This document shows positions 35,447-43,603 of a DNA stretch of 64,000 bases, one piece after another. Positions within the stretch are counted from its first letter, which is position 1. Every line of letters starts with the position of its first letter. The translations under genes and the position numbers were made by a program. Under the pieces are notes generated by a model, which saw nothing but the letters and a program-made list of their open reading frames with translations, was not told the DNA's origin and searched no databases. Location: assembly GCF_004364775.1 (NCBI RefSeq), contig NZ_SOAL01000001.1, positions 1-64,000 on the forward strand, in the 5' to 3' direction. Source of the stretch: Comamonas sp. JUb58. GTDB taxonomy: Bacteria > Pseudomonadota > Gammaproteobacteria > Burkholderiales > Burkholderiaceae_C.

Positions 35447-36486
35447 GGCAGTCGCACCTCGGCATCTTTTTTGGCAAACGGCCATTTGCGGTTCAGCTCG
35501 GTCAGCATGCCTTCCACCTTGCGCAGATTGGCCTCGACATCGGCACGCAAATCGCCCAACTGGTTGGTGGCATCCTTGGCATTGGCGCCCACGGCCTGGG
35601 CCTCCACCAGCACCGCATCCACCTTCTTCAAGCTGCCGCGCACATCACCCAGCACGGCATTGAGCTGCTGCACCGTGGCACGCACTTCGGGCATCACGCC
35701 ATCGGAGCCAAACACCTGCTTGTCGGCATTCTTGGCCAGGCCATCCAGCCGCGCCAGCAGCTGGTTGGTGCGGTCCAGGGTCTGCGATATCTTGCGCGCC
35801 TCGGCATCCCCACCCATCACCACGCCCAGCGCGCCGCTGGGGCCGTTGAGCTTGGTGCTCAGGTCACGCAACTGCTCCAGGGTGCCGCCCAAGGCCGAGC
35901 CGGCCGAGGTCATCATGTTCAGGTTCTCCAGCAGCTGGCGGGCATTGCTCATCAGCTGGGGCAGCTCAGCCGTCGCATCGCCCGACAGCACGGCACGCAC
36001 AGCGCCATCCTCCAGCTGCGGGTCGTCCAGAATGCCCGAGTAGGCCTTGATCGTCGTGCCGCCCACCAGGCCCTTGACCAGGGTGAACACGCTGCTGCTG
36101 CGCAGCCAGTGTGCATCCTTCTCGGGCACATCGACATGGATGCGCACCGTGCCATCGGGCGCCAGCTCAATCTTGCTGACCTTGCCGATCGCAAAGCCGG
36201 AGAAGGTCATGTCCAGACCGATGGACACGCCCTCGGAATCATCGGCCGTCAGGATCAGCGACTGCTTGGGCTCAAACACACCGCGCGCATACATCAGATA
36301 AAAGGCCGAGCCCAGGATCAGCAACAAGGTAAACAGCAGCAAGGCCCCGGCCTTGCGCTCCAGGTGCGGCACCGGCGTCAGGCCGTCCACCGCCACACCA
36401 TCGACCACGGCCGTACGCCGCGCAGAGGCGGCAGAAGACGGCGGCGCAGGGCGGTCGGCAGAGTCGTGGGGTTCTGGTATTTGCAT
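35443..36486 (-). CDS. MCE (MlaD) family protein
   Basis: 347 residues. A cytosolic Pro/Ala-rich N-terminus is followed by one transmembrane helix (GALLLFTLLLILGSAFYLMYARG, about residues 45-65; the core is enough to place it). Next is one MCE/MlaD domain with GLDMTFSGFAIGKVSKIEL near 85-105, then a long helical region with coiled-coil-like heptads. MCE proteins bind lipids between inner and outer membrane and usually work with a MlaE permease and MlaF ATPase. Neither is adjacent: the upstream neighbour is divergent imuA. ATG 36486 (MQIPEPHDS) is preferred to an upstream in-frame ATG. Confidence 0.88.
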   Translation of the reverse strand: MQIPEPHDSADRPAPPSSAASARRTAVVDGVAVDGLTPVPHLERKAGALLLFTLLLILGSAFYLMYARGVFEPKQSLILTADDSEGVSIGLDMTFSGFAIGKVSKIELAPDGTVRIHVDVPEKDAHWLRSSSVFTLVKGLVGGTTIKAYSGILDDPQLEDGAVRAVLSGDATAELPQLMSNARQLLENLNMMTSAGSALGGTLEQLRDLSTKLNGPSGALGVVMGGDAEARKISQTLDRTNQLLARLDGLAKNADKQVFGSDGVMPEVRATVQQLNAVLGDVRGSLKKVDAVLVEAQAVGANAKDATNQLGDLRADVEANLRKVEGMLTELNRKWPFAKKDAEVRLP

Positions 36487-36630
36487 GTACCGCGATCTTA
36501 CCCGGCTGGCTGTCAGCTTCAAAACAAAGCTGCAGGGGCTTGTTTTCAAAGACATACACAGGCTTTGTCGTCCTACAGTGCGGCGCAGACCCGCCCGCTG
36601 TTACACATAAGGCAGGCGCAAGCTCTTATA

Positions 36631-36646
36631 CTGTACATATATACAG
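36631..36646 (+). promoter_or_regulatory. LexA (SOS) box of imuA-imuB-dnaE2
   Basis: CTGTACATATATACAG is an almost perfect match to the proteobacterial SOS box CTGT-N8-ACAG. It ends 9 bp before the imuA start codon and overlaps the -10-like TATACT (36627-36632). LexA binding there would shut the promoter until DNA damage. Confidence 0.92.
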
Positions 36647-36655
36647 TTATTTGCC

Positions 36656-37465
36656 ATGCCTAAACTCGATGCCCTGTCCCTGCCGCCTACGGTGGCCGCC
36701 CAGCTCTGGCGCGGCGACCACTTGGTGCGCGCGCCGATGGCAGGCATCCCCACCGGCTGGGATGCGCTCGATGCCGAGCTGCCCGGCAAGGGCTGGCCCA
36801 GCCAGTGCCTGACGGAGGTGCTGCAGCCCCAGGCCGGCACCTTGGAATGGCGCCTGACCGGCGTGGCCCTGCAGCAGTGCCCAGCGCACAAACCCGTCAT
36901 CGCACTGGGCCCGCCGCTGCCGCCCCATGCCAGCGGGTTGGCGCAAAGCGGCCTGGCGCCTGGGCAGCTGGTCTGGATCCACGGCAGCCGCCCGCAAGAC
37001 CAGCTCTGGGCGCTGGAGCAGTTGCTCAAGGCCAATGCCGCCGCCGCGCTGCTGGCCTGGCTGCCCCAGGTGCAGCCCGAGCAGATACGCCGCCTGCAAA
37101 TCAGCGCCCAGCAGTTTGAAGGCCTGGTCTTTGTGTTCCGGCCCGAGAGCAGCCGGCACCAGGCCTCGGCCGCGCCACTGCGGCTTTTGGTGCGCAGCAG
37201 CCAGCCCTGGTCGCTGCAGCTGGAGCTGCTCAAACGCCGGGGCCCCGTGTACGAAGGCACGCTGGAGCTGCCCGCCGTGCCGCCCAGCCTGCAAGCCGTG
37301 CTGCCCACCCGCCTGTGGCCCGCTAGCCTGCCGCAGCCCCAACCTTCCACCACCTCGACCCGAGCCATCCTCTTGCCAGACCATGACACCGATCTGGGCC
37401 GCCCTGCTGCCCCAACTCCCCTGCCCCGCCGCCAGCGCGCCCAGCCATCCAGCCTGCAGCACTGA
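36656..37465 (+). CDS. imuA: Translesion DNA synthesis-associated protein ImuA
   Basis: 269-residue RecA/SulA-like protein that, with ImuB, supports error-prone synthesis by DnaE2. Family features: GIPTGWDALDAELPGKGWP near residue 30, LTEVL, then WIHGSRPQDQLWALEQLLKA. It has a degenerate RecA-like core without a full Walker A. The promoter carries a LexA box 9 bp before the ATG and no Shine-Dalgarno is visible, so the message may have a very short leader. The 3' end overlaps imuB by 83 bp in another frame. Confidence 0.93.
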   Translation: MPKLDALSLPPTVAAQLWRGDHLVRAPMAGIPTGWDALDAELPGKGWPSQCLTEVLQPQAGTLEWRLTGVALQQCPAHKPVIALGPPLPPHASGLAQSGLAPGQLVWIHGSRPQDQLWALEQLLKANAAAALLAWLPQVQPEQIRRLQISAQQFEGLVFVFRPESSRHQASAAPLRLLVRSSQPWSLQLELLKRRGPVYEGTLELPAVPPSLQAVLPTRLWPASLPQPQPSTTSTRAILLPDHDTDLGRPAAPTPLPRRQRAQPSSLQH

Positions 37466-38882
37466 GGCCGCCAGCGCCGCGCCCAGCGCCAACATGCAAG
37501 GCCTGGCGCTGTGGGCGCAGCAGTTCACGCCGCGCCTGGCCTGCGTGCCCTCGGACAGTGTCTTTGGCGATGCGCTGGTGCTGGAGCTCTCAGCCAGCGA
37601 GCGCCTGTTTGGCGGCCGCCAGCAGCTGGCCCGGCGCCTGCTGCGCGAAAGCCGGCAGCTGGGCGTGCAGGCCATCGGCTGGGCCCCCACCAGCCTGGCC
37701 GCCATTGCGCTGGCACGCTGCGGCATCCGCCACGGCATGGGCCATCCGCTGCCCCAGGTGCTGGCGCCCCTGCCCTTGCAGGCCATCGATGCGGTGGCCC
37801 GCCATGCCGAGCTGCTGAGCCAGCTGGGCTGCCAGAGCCTGGGCGCTGTGCATGCGCTGCCCCGGGGCGCGCTGGCCCGGCGCATGGATACGGGCATCTT
37901 GAAAGCCCTCGACCAGGCCCATGGCCTGCTGCCCGACCGCTACCCCTGGATCAGCCTGCCTGCCCGCTTTGATGCCCGGCTGGAGCTGCCCATGCGCATC
38001 GACCAGGCCGATGCGCTGATGCATGGCGCGCGCCACCTGCTACTGCAGCTGTGCGGTTGGCTGGCGGCGCAGCGTGCCGGCGTGCGCAGCTTTCGGCTGT
38101 GCTGGTGCCATGATGCGATGCGCTCCCGCCATGTGGGCGATGGCGGCGAGCTGACCATCCACACCGCCAGCACCACGCGCGATCTGCAGCACCTGTGCCG
38201 CCTGCTGCAAGAGCACCTGGCCCATGTGGAGCTGCAAGCCCCCGTGGGTGAGCTGAGCCTGCATGCCGATGCGCCCGAAGCGCTGCAAGAGCGCAGCGCC
38301 AGCCTGCTGCCCGACAAAACCGCTGATGATGAAAGCCTGGAGCAGGTGCTGGAGCGCATCACCGCCCGCCTGGGCGCCGACCAGGTGCAGCGCCCGCTGC
38401 TGCGGCCCGACCACCGCCCCGAGTGGCAGGTGCAGTGGCTGCCCGCGCAACCGGCCGGCAAGGCCAAGGCCGCCCCGCCCTCGGCGTTGCCACCCCTTCC
38501 GCAACCCAGCTTCCTGCTGCCCACGCCGCTGCAACTGCTGCAAGACAGCCAAAGCCGGCCGCTCTACCACGGCCCCTTGCAATTGCTTCTGGGCCCGCAG
38601 CGCATTGAAGGCGGCTGGTGGCACCGCAGTCCTGGCTTTTTGCCAGTGAGCGATGCGGATGGAGACACTCACACCGATGAGGCAGCAATCAACATCGGTC
38701 ACAGCGACCACGGCGATCACCGCGAAAGCCCGCCCAAGCCCGCTCCCCTCTCCCAAACCGCCCACACCGCACTGCGCGATTACTGGGTCGCCCACAGCAC
38801 CCATGCCGGCCTGCTGTGGATTTTTCATACCCGGCTGTCTGCCCACAGCAGCGCCTGGTTTTTGCACGGCCGCTTTGCCTGA
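37383..38882 (+). CDS. imuB: Y-family DNA polymerase-like protein ImuB
   Basis: 499-residue catalytically inactive Y-family polymerase homologue acting as the hub of the ImuA-ImuB-DnaE2 mutasome. The start is ATG 37383 (MTPIWAALLPQLP), matching the usual N-terminus. The Asp that begins the Pol IV active site is replaced in this strand, and the later acidic pair is replaced in VLELSASERLFGG. The fingers/little-finger region and a C-terminal extension ending in LHGRFA follow. A beta-clamp-binding motif cannot be pinned down by eye. It overlaps imuA by 83 bp and precedes dnaE2 by 24 bp. Confidence 0.93.
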   Translation: MTPIWAALLPQLPCPAASAPSHPACSTEAASAAPSANMQGLALWAQQFTPRLACVPSDSVFGDALVLELSASERLFGGRQQLARRLLRESRQLGVQAIGWAPTSLAAIALARCGIRHGMGHPLPQVLAPLPLQAIDAVARHAELLSQLGCQSLGAVHALPRGALARRMDTGILKALDQAHGLLPDRYPWISLPARFDARLELPMRIDQADALMHGARHLLLQLCGWLAAQRAGVRSFRLCWCHDAMRSRHVGDGGELTIHTASTTRDLQHLCRLLQEHLAHVELQAPVGELSLHADAPEALQERSASLLPDKTADDESLEQVLERITARLGADQVQRPLLRPDHRPEWQVQWLPAQPAGKAKAAPPSALPPLPQPSFLLPTPLQLLQDSQSRPLYHGPLQLLLGPQRIEGGWWHRSPGFLPVSDADGDTHTDEAAINIGHSDHGDHRESPPKPAPLSQTAHTALRDYWVAHSTHAGLLWIFHTRLSAHSSAWFLHGRFA

Positions 38883-38906
38883 GCCGCGCTGCATCCTGCT
38901 TGCACC

Positions 38907-41900
38907 ATGGCCACGCGCCCTCCCCTCCCCATCCCCGACTACGCCGAGCTGTGGTGCCTGAGCAATTTCAGCTTTCTGCGCGGCGCCAGCCACCCGCATG
39001 AGCTGGTCGAGCGCGCCCATGCCCAGGGCTACCGCGCGCTGGCGCTGACCGATGAATGCTCGCTCGCCGGCATCGTGCGCGCCCATGTCGCCGCGCGTGA
39101 CTGCGGGCTGCCGCTGATCGTGGGCGCACAGTTCGAGGTGCAGCCCACCGATGCAGCCGCGCCCGCCTTCACCCTGGTGGCACTGGCCTGCAACCTGCAT
39201 GGCTATGGCAACCTCTGCGCCCTCATCACCCAGCTGCGGCGCAAATCACCCAAGGGCAGCTATGCACTGGCGCAGTCGGCCATCCACCCGCGCGCGCTGC
39301 AAGACTGCCTGCTGCTGCTGGCCCCCAGCCGCCAGGCCAACCCGGCGCAGATCCAGGCCCAGGCCGCCTGGCTGCAGCAGCACTTTACCGGCCGCTGCTG
39401 GCTGGCCGTGCAGCTGGACCGCAGCCTGGGCGACGAGGCCTGGCTGGCGCAGATGCGAGCGGCGGGCAGCAGCAGTGGCGCGCCGCTGGTAGCTGCCGGC
39501 AATGTGCACATGCATGTGCGCTCGCGCAAGCCCATGCAGGATGTGCTGACCGCCATCCGCCTGCGCACACCGCTGACCGACTGCGGCTACGCGCTGCAGC
39601 CCAATGCCGAGCAGCACCTGCGCAGCCGGCTGCGGCTGGCGCAGATGTACCCGCCTGACCTGCTGGAGGCTAGCCTGGGCATTGCAGCGCGTTGCCAGTT
39701 CTCGCTGACCGAGCTGCGCTACCAGTACCCCGACGAGGTGGTGCCGCCTCAGCTCACGCCAGCAGCCTACTTGCGCCAGCTCAGCTACGAAGGGGCAGCG
39801 CGCCGCTGGCCGCAAGGCACGCCGCCGAAAGTGCAGGCCACCTTGGAGAAAGAGCTGGCCCTCATCTCCGAGCTGCAGTACGAGCACTACTTTCTGACCG
39901 TCTACGACATCGTGCGCTTTGCCCGCAGCAAGAACATCCTCTGCCAGGGCCGGGGCTCGGCCGCCAACTCGGCGGTCTGTTTTTGCCTGCAGATCACCGA
40001 GGTCGATCCGGACAAGACCCGGCTGCTGTTCGAGCGCTTCATCAGCAAGGAGCGCAACGAGCCGCCCGATATCGATGTGGACTTTGAGCATGCCCGGCGC
40101 GAAGAGGTCATCCAGTACCTGTACAAGAAATACGGCCTGCACCGCGCCGGCCTCACCGCCGTGGTCATCCGCTACCGGCGCAAATCCGCGATCCGCGATG
40201 TGGCCAAGGCGCTAGGCTTTGCACTGCCCAGCATCGATCTGCTGGCACGCGACCATTCGCGCTGGGACGACGAACTGCTGCGGGCCGAAGCGCTGGCCCA
40301 GTGTGGCCTGCAGGCGGGCGACCTGGCCGTGCGCCAACTGCAGGAGCTGGTCGAGACCCTGCGCGATTTTCCGCGCCACCTGTCCCAGCATGTGGGCGGT
40401 TTTGTGCTCACGCGCGGCCCGCTCTCGCGCATCGTGCCGATCGAGCGCGCCAGCATGGAGAACCGCACCGTCATCCAGTGGGACAAGGACGACCTCGATG
40501 CCGTCGGCCTGCTCAAGGTGGATGTGCTGGCGCTGGGCATGCTCACCGCACTGCAGAAAATGCTGCACCTGGTGGGCGCACGCCAGGGCCGCAGCTTTGC
40601 GCTGGGCGATATCCCGCACGGAGACACCGCCACCTACGACATGATCTGCGCGGCCGACACCATCGGCGTCTTCCAGATCGAGAGCCGCGCCCAGATGAGC
40701 ATGCTGCCACGCTTGCGGCCGCGAACGTTCTACGACCTGGTGATCGAGGTCGCGCTGGTGCGGCCCGGCCCTATCCAGGGCGGCATGGTCCACCCCTATC
40801 TGCGCCGCCGCCAGGGACTGGAAAAAATCCAGTACGAAAGCGAGCTGCTGCGCCCGGCACTGGAGCGCACCCTGGGCGTGCCCATCTTCCAGGAACAGGT
40901 GATGCAGATCGCCATCGATGCGGCCGGTTTCAGCGCCGGCGAGGCCGACCAGCTGCGCCGCTCGATGGCCGCCTGGCGCCGCACCGGCAACCTGCAAAAG
41001 TACTACGACAAGATCATCAATGGCATGACCGGCAACGGCTACTCGCAGGCCTTTGCCGAATCGATCTTTCAGCAGATCCAGGGCTTTTCGGAATACGGTT
41101 TTCCTGAGAGCCATGCCGCCAGCTTTGCGATCCTGGTGTACTTCAGCGCCTGGATCAAATGCCACTACCCGGCCGAGTTTCTGGTGGCCATGGTCAACAG
41201 CCAGCCGCTGGGCTTTTACAGCAACAGCCAGCTGATCCAGGATGCCAAGCGCCATGGCGTGCAGGTACTGCCCGTCGATGTGATGCACAGCGGCATGGAT
41301 TGCAATACCGAAGCCGCCAGCGGCCCCCACCCCGCCGTGCGCCTGGGCCTGCGCCTGGTCAAGCAGCTGCAGCAGACGCAAGTCGAGCGCCTGCTGCAGG
41401 CCCGCAGCGCCGCCCCTTTTGACAGCGCCCAGGACCTGGCCCGCCGCGCCCAGCTCGATGCCCCGGCGATGAAGTACCTGGCCGCCGCCGATGCCCTGGC
41501 CAGCCTAGAAGGCCACCGCCGCAACCAGCTCTGGCATGCCTCCGCGCCGCTGCACCACAGCCGCCTGCTGCGCGCAGCCCCCATCGATGAGGAAGAGCTG
41601 CAACTGCCCGCCGCCAGCGAGCAGGAAGACATCCACTGGGACTACGCCTCGCTGGGCCTGAGCCTGCGCTGCCACCCCATGGCCTTGCTGCGCGAACGCC
41701 TGCAGCGCCACCGCTTCCAAACCCAGGCCGAGCTGCGCGAAGCCCGCGACGGCAGCTGGGTGCGCGCCTGCGGCATCGTCACCCTGCGCCAGCAACCGCC
41801 CACCGCCAAGGGCGTCGTCTTTATCACCCTGGAGGATGAAACCGGCAACCTGCAAGTCATCTGCTGGCCCCAGCTGCGCAGCGCCCAGCGCGATGCCCTG

Positions 41901-42035
41901 CTGCATTCCCAGTTCCTTGCTGTGCAAGGCCGCTGGCAGCGCAGCGGTGAGGTGGGCAACTTGATTGCGCACCAGCTGCGGGATGTGTCGGACTGGTTTG
42001 AGAGTTTGCGGATTCGGAGCCGGGATTTTCGGTGA
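38907..42035 (+). CDS. dnaE2: Error-prone DNA polymerase III alpha subunit DnaE2
   Basis: 1042 residues. The N-terminal PHP domain begins YAELWCLSNFSFLRGASHP, with LALTDECSLAGIVRA. The C-family palm carries the catalytic acidic cluster in PPDIDVDFEHARREEVIQY near residue 385. Helix-hairpin-helix and OB-fold parts lie towards the C-terminus (GVVFITLEDETGNLQVICW). It copies damaged DNA inaccurately after SOS induction, under ImuB guidance. Last gene of the LexA-controlled cassette. Its 72-bp 3' end is repeated at 43485-43556. Confidence 0.96.
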   Translation: MATRPPLPIPDYAELWCLSNFSFLRGASHPHELVERAHAQGYRALALTDECSLAGIVRAHVAARDCGLPLIVGAQFEVQPTDAAAPAFTLVALACNLHGYGNLCALITQLRRKSPKGSYALAQSAIHPRALQDCLLLLAPSRQANPAQIQAQAAWLQQHFTGRCWLAVQLDRSLGDEAWLAQMRAAGSSSGAPLVAAGNVHMHVRSRKPMQDVLTAIRLRTPLTDCGYALQPNAEQHLRSRLRLAQMYPPDLLEASLGIAARCQFSLTELRYQYPDEVVPPQLTPAAYLRQLSYEGAARRWPQGTPPKVQATLEKELALISELQYEHYFLTVYDIVRFARSKNILCQGRGSAANSAVCFCLQITEVDPDKTRLLFERFISKERNEPPDIDVDFEHARREEVIQYLYKKYGLHRAGLTAVVIRYRRKSAIRDVAKALGFALPSIDLLARDHSRWDDELLRAEALAQCGLQAGDLAVRQLQELVETLRDFPRHLSQHVGGFVLTRGPLSRIVPIERASMENRTVIQWDKDDLDAVGLLKVDVLALGMLTALQKMLHLVGARQGRSFALGDIPHGDTATYDMICAADTIGVFQIESRAQMSMLPRLRPRTFYDLVIEVALVRPGPIQGGMVHPYLRRRQGLEKIQYESELLRPALERTLGVPIFQEQVMQIAIDAAGFSAGEADQLRRSMAAWRRTGNLQKYYDKIINGMTGNGYSQAFAESIFQQIQGFSEYGFPESHAASFAILVYFSAWIKCHYPAEFLVAMVNSQPLGFYSNSQLIQDAKRHGVQVLPVDVMHSGMDCNTEAASGPHPAVRLGLRLVKQLQQTQVERLLQARSAAPFDSAQDLARRAQLDAPAMKYLAAADALASLEGHRRNQLWHASAPLHHSRLLRAAPIDEEELQLPAASEQEDIHWDYASLGLSLRCHPMALLRERLQRHRFQTQAELREARDGSWVRACGIVTLRQQPPTAKGVVFITLEDETGNLQVICWPQLRSAQRDALLHSQFLAVQGRWQRSGEVGNLIAHQLRDVSDWFESLRIRSRDFR

Positions 42036-42037
42036 GG
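41966..42037 (+). repeat. Direct repeat, copy 1 (3' end of dnaE2)
   Basis: The last 70 bases of dnaE2 plus 2 bp recur as copy 2 at 43485-43556, in the same orientation, with 4 mismatches in 72 (about 94 percent identity). The two copies bracket 1.45 kb of AT-richer DNA. Confidence 0.9.
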
Positions 42038-42108
42038 GTGTTGCGCTTAGCCAGTTGGATTCGCAATTGGCAAGCCATACAGTCGTGTGCTGCTACGGTG
42101 TTGACTCT

Positions 42109-42894
42109 TTACTGGTTTTCCTCACCAGAATGAGGTGACGACTTTAACGACTGGAGCTTCATCAAGACATTGTTCAGTTCTACGCCGATGTTTACAGTCA
42201 GCGGCTGAATTCGATCATGCTCCTTCCGCATGAAATCACGAGCATCGGTTCTTAAAAATAATTCTCCCGCATACCAGAACGACTCCAAAAAAAGAACCCA
42301 CTTCTCTTTCCTTCTGCCAGTAGCGTCCTCATTCAGTTCTGAGCGAACGATGCTGCGGTGCTTGACAGTATTAGTCAAGGCACTAAGGTATTTGTAGTCA
42401 TCGCCAGTCGTAATCTCTTGGAACAATCTACAGAGCTTGTCATACTCCGGATGCCCGGCGTCGTGCTGCTGCTCTAGTAACTTAAGGACTTCCTTGGCAT
42501 TGATGTCTCGCTCTCTGAGCGGCTTTGGAATCGTATCCAAGGCCAAAGCGTAATAGAGCATGTGAGAACAGGTGTCCGACACTGCATGCAAACTCTGCAC
42601 AAATGCAGCGATATTTGCCCTGATTTTCAGCATTAGGTGACTGAACTCACCGTACTCATCGTAAACACCCCAGATACCTGTCTCTTCTAGCTTTGATTCG
42701 ATGTACTCACTCATCATGCCCAAGGCCTCATGGTAGTGATAGCGGCAGAATTCGGGTCTATCCGTCATGGACCTTACGCTAGGATGCGCCTTCTTCCACT
42801 GAACTGGACCAAATATTGCAGCTACCAATTCTCCGGTCAATCCGATGTCCCATGTGGGATTTTTTTCATATTCAGCTTTAGAATTTTCGACCAT
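42109..42894 (-). CDS. Hypothetical protein in AT-richer islet
   Basis: 261 residues, soluble, mixed alpha-helical, with no recognised domain. A notable segment is ALTNTVKHRSIVRSEL near residues 175-190; an N..KHR pattern also occurs in some HEPN-like helical proteins, but this is too weak to assign. The likely start is ATG 42894 behind AGGA; a TTG five codons upstream is the alternative. Base composition is clearly more AT-rich than the surrounding genes, and codon use is mixed. It lies in the islet between the dnaE2 3'-end repeats, suggesting acquisition from elsewhere. Functions such as defence are possible but unsupported. Confidence 0.7.
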   Translation of the reverse strand: MVENSKAEYEKNPTWDIGLTGELVAAIFGPVQWKKAHPSVRSMTDRPEFCRYHYHEALGMMSEYIESKLEETGIWGVYDEYGEFSHLMLKIRANIAAFVQSLHAVSDTCSHMLYYALALDTIPKPLRERDINAKEVLKLLEQQHDAGHPEYDKLCRLFQEITTGDDYKYLSALTNTVKHRSIVRSELNEDATGRRKEKWVLFLESFWYAGELFLRTDARDFMRKEHDRIQPLTVNIGVELNNVLMKLQSLKSSPHSGEENQ

Positions 42895-43021
42895 TTTTCC
42901 TACATCCAAGCGAGCAGACTCTAAACTTTTATTCTTCAGCTAACTTTAGTTATTAGAACGCAATGGTGCTCCGCTGAATGCCGTACAGTAAGTCCAATCG
43001 CACCCAACCAAAGGCTCTATT

Positions 43022-43351
43022 TTGAAAATTCCATGCCGCTGTGGTGCTCTCATTGTTGACAGCACCGACAATTTATCCCACAAAGCCCATTTAATGCCCG
43101 ATCAAAGTCGGTTTGGCGCGCTTGATGCGATCGACGAGGAAGTCATCGACCCGATTGCCAATGGCAAATTGAGCAAGGACGACGCATACATGCGCGCGCG
43201 ATGCATCCTCCAGGCCTCCACACGAACGATGTGGCAGTGTCGGTCTTGCGCAAGGTTGTTCATCAACGCACAAGATGGCTCACTGCACTGCTTCACACCC
43301 GAAGATGCAAACACCGACAAAGACATTCTTGCCTTGGACATGAGCCAGTAG
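43022..43351 (+). CDS. Conserved hypothetical protein with Cys-pair ends
   Basis: 109 residues. The N-terminus KIPCRCG and the later TMWQCRSCARLFI give four cysteines in two CxC/CxxC pairs, consistent with a small zinc-binding domain. Between them lie the AHLMPDQSRFGALDAIDEEV and GKLSKDDAYMRARC regions. Proteins with the pattern KIPCxCG...DQ...MWQCxxCGRL recur as uncharacterised proteins in Proteobacteria. The start is TTG 43022 (AAAGG seven bases upstream); no ATG fits the N-terminal Cys pair. It is divergent from the neighbouring islet gene. Confidence 0.7.
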   Translation: MKIPCRCGALIVDSTDNLSHKAHLMPDQSRFGALDAIDEEVIDPIANGKLSKDDAYMRARCILQASTRTMWQCRSCARLFINAQDGSLHCFTPEDANTDKDILALDMSQ

Positions 43352-43444
43352 CTGCATGAACGCATCGCTACTGCGTTCGGCCACCGGCCTTAACTCAGGA
43401 GTGAAGAATAACGCACGAATACCAGCGCTTTGCATTGCCCGCAA

Positions 43445-43495
43445 CTTGGTAGCGCAGTAGACGGCGGCAGTCGGAAACACCCCATGCGCACCAGC
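43445..43495 (-). pseudogene. Short SDR gene fragment
   Basis: Seventeen codons on the minus strand read AGAHGVFPTAAVYCATK, matching GAHAVSPTAAVYCATK of the SDR gene at 45770-46504 at both protein and DNA level. The segment includes the SDR catalytic YxxxK. No continuous SDR similarity is seen on either side. Its right end overlaps the dnaE2 repeat copy by 11 bp, suggesting an illegitimate recombination junction. Confidence 0.7.
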
Positions 43496-43556
43496 TGCGG
43501 GATGTGTCAGACTGGTTTGACAGCCTGCGGATTCGGAGCCGGGATTTTCGGTGAGG
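43485..43556 (+). repeat. Direct repeat, copy 2 (dnaE2 3'-end remnant)
   Basis: It encodes the last 21 residues of DnaE2 (HQLRDVSDWFDSLRIRSRDF plus Arg) and a stop codon, with one Glu-to-Asp change. It has no upstream polymerase sequence. It marks the right border of the islet inserted behind dnaE2. Confidence 0.88.
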
Positions 43557-43603
43557 AGGAGTGCTGCGAAGCAACGCCGCTGTCTTACCGTACCCGTCGC
43601 AGA

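Noticed and set aside
41966-43556. Prophage or integron attachment sites
   Set aside because: No integrase, attC structure or phage gene lies between the repeats. Insertion is supported, but the mechanism is not.
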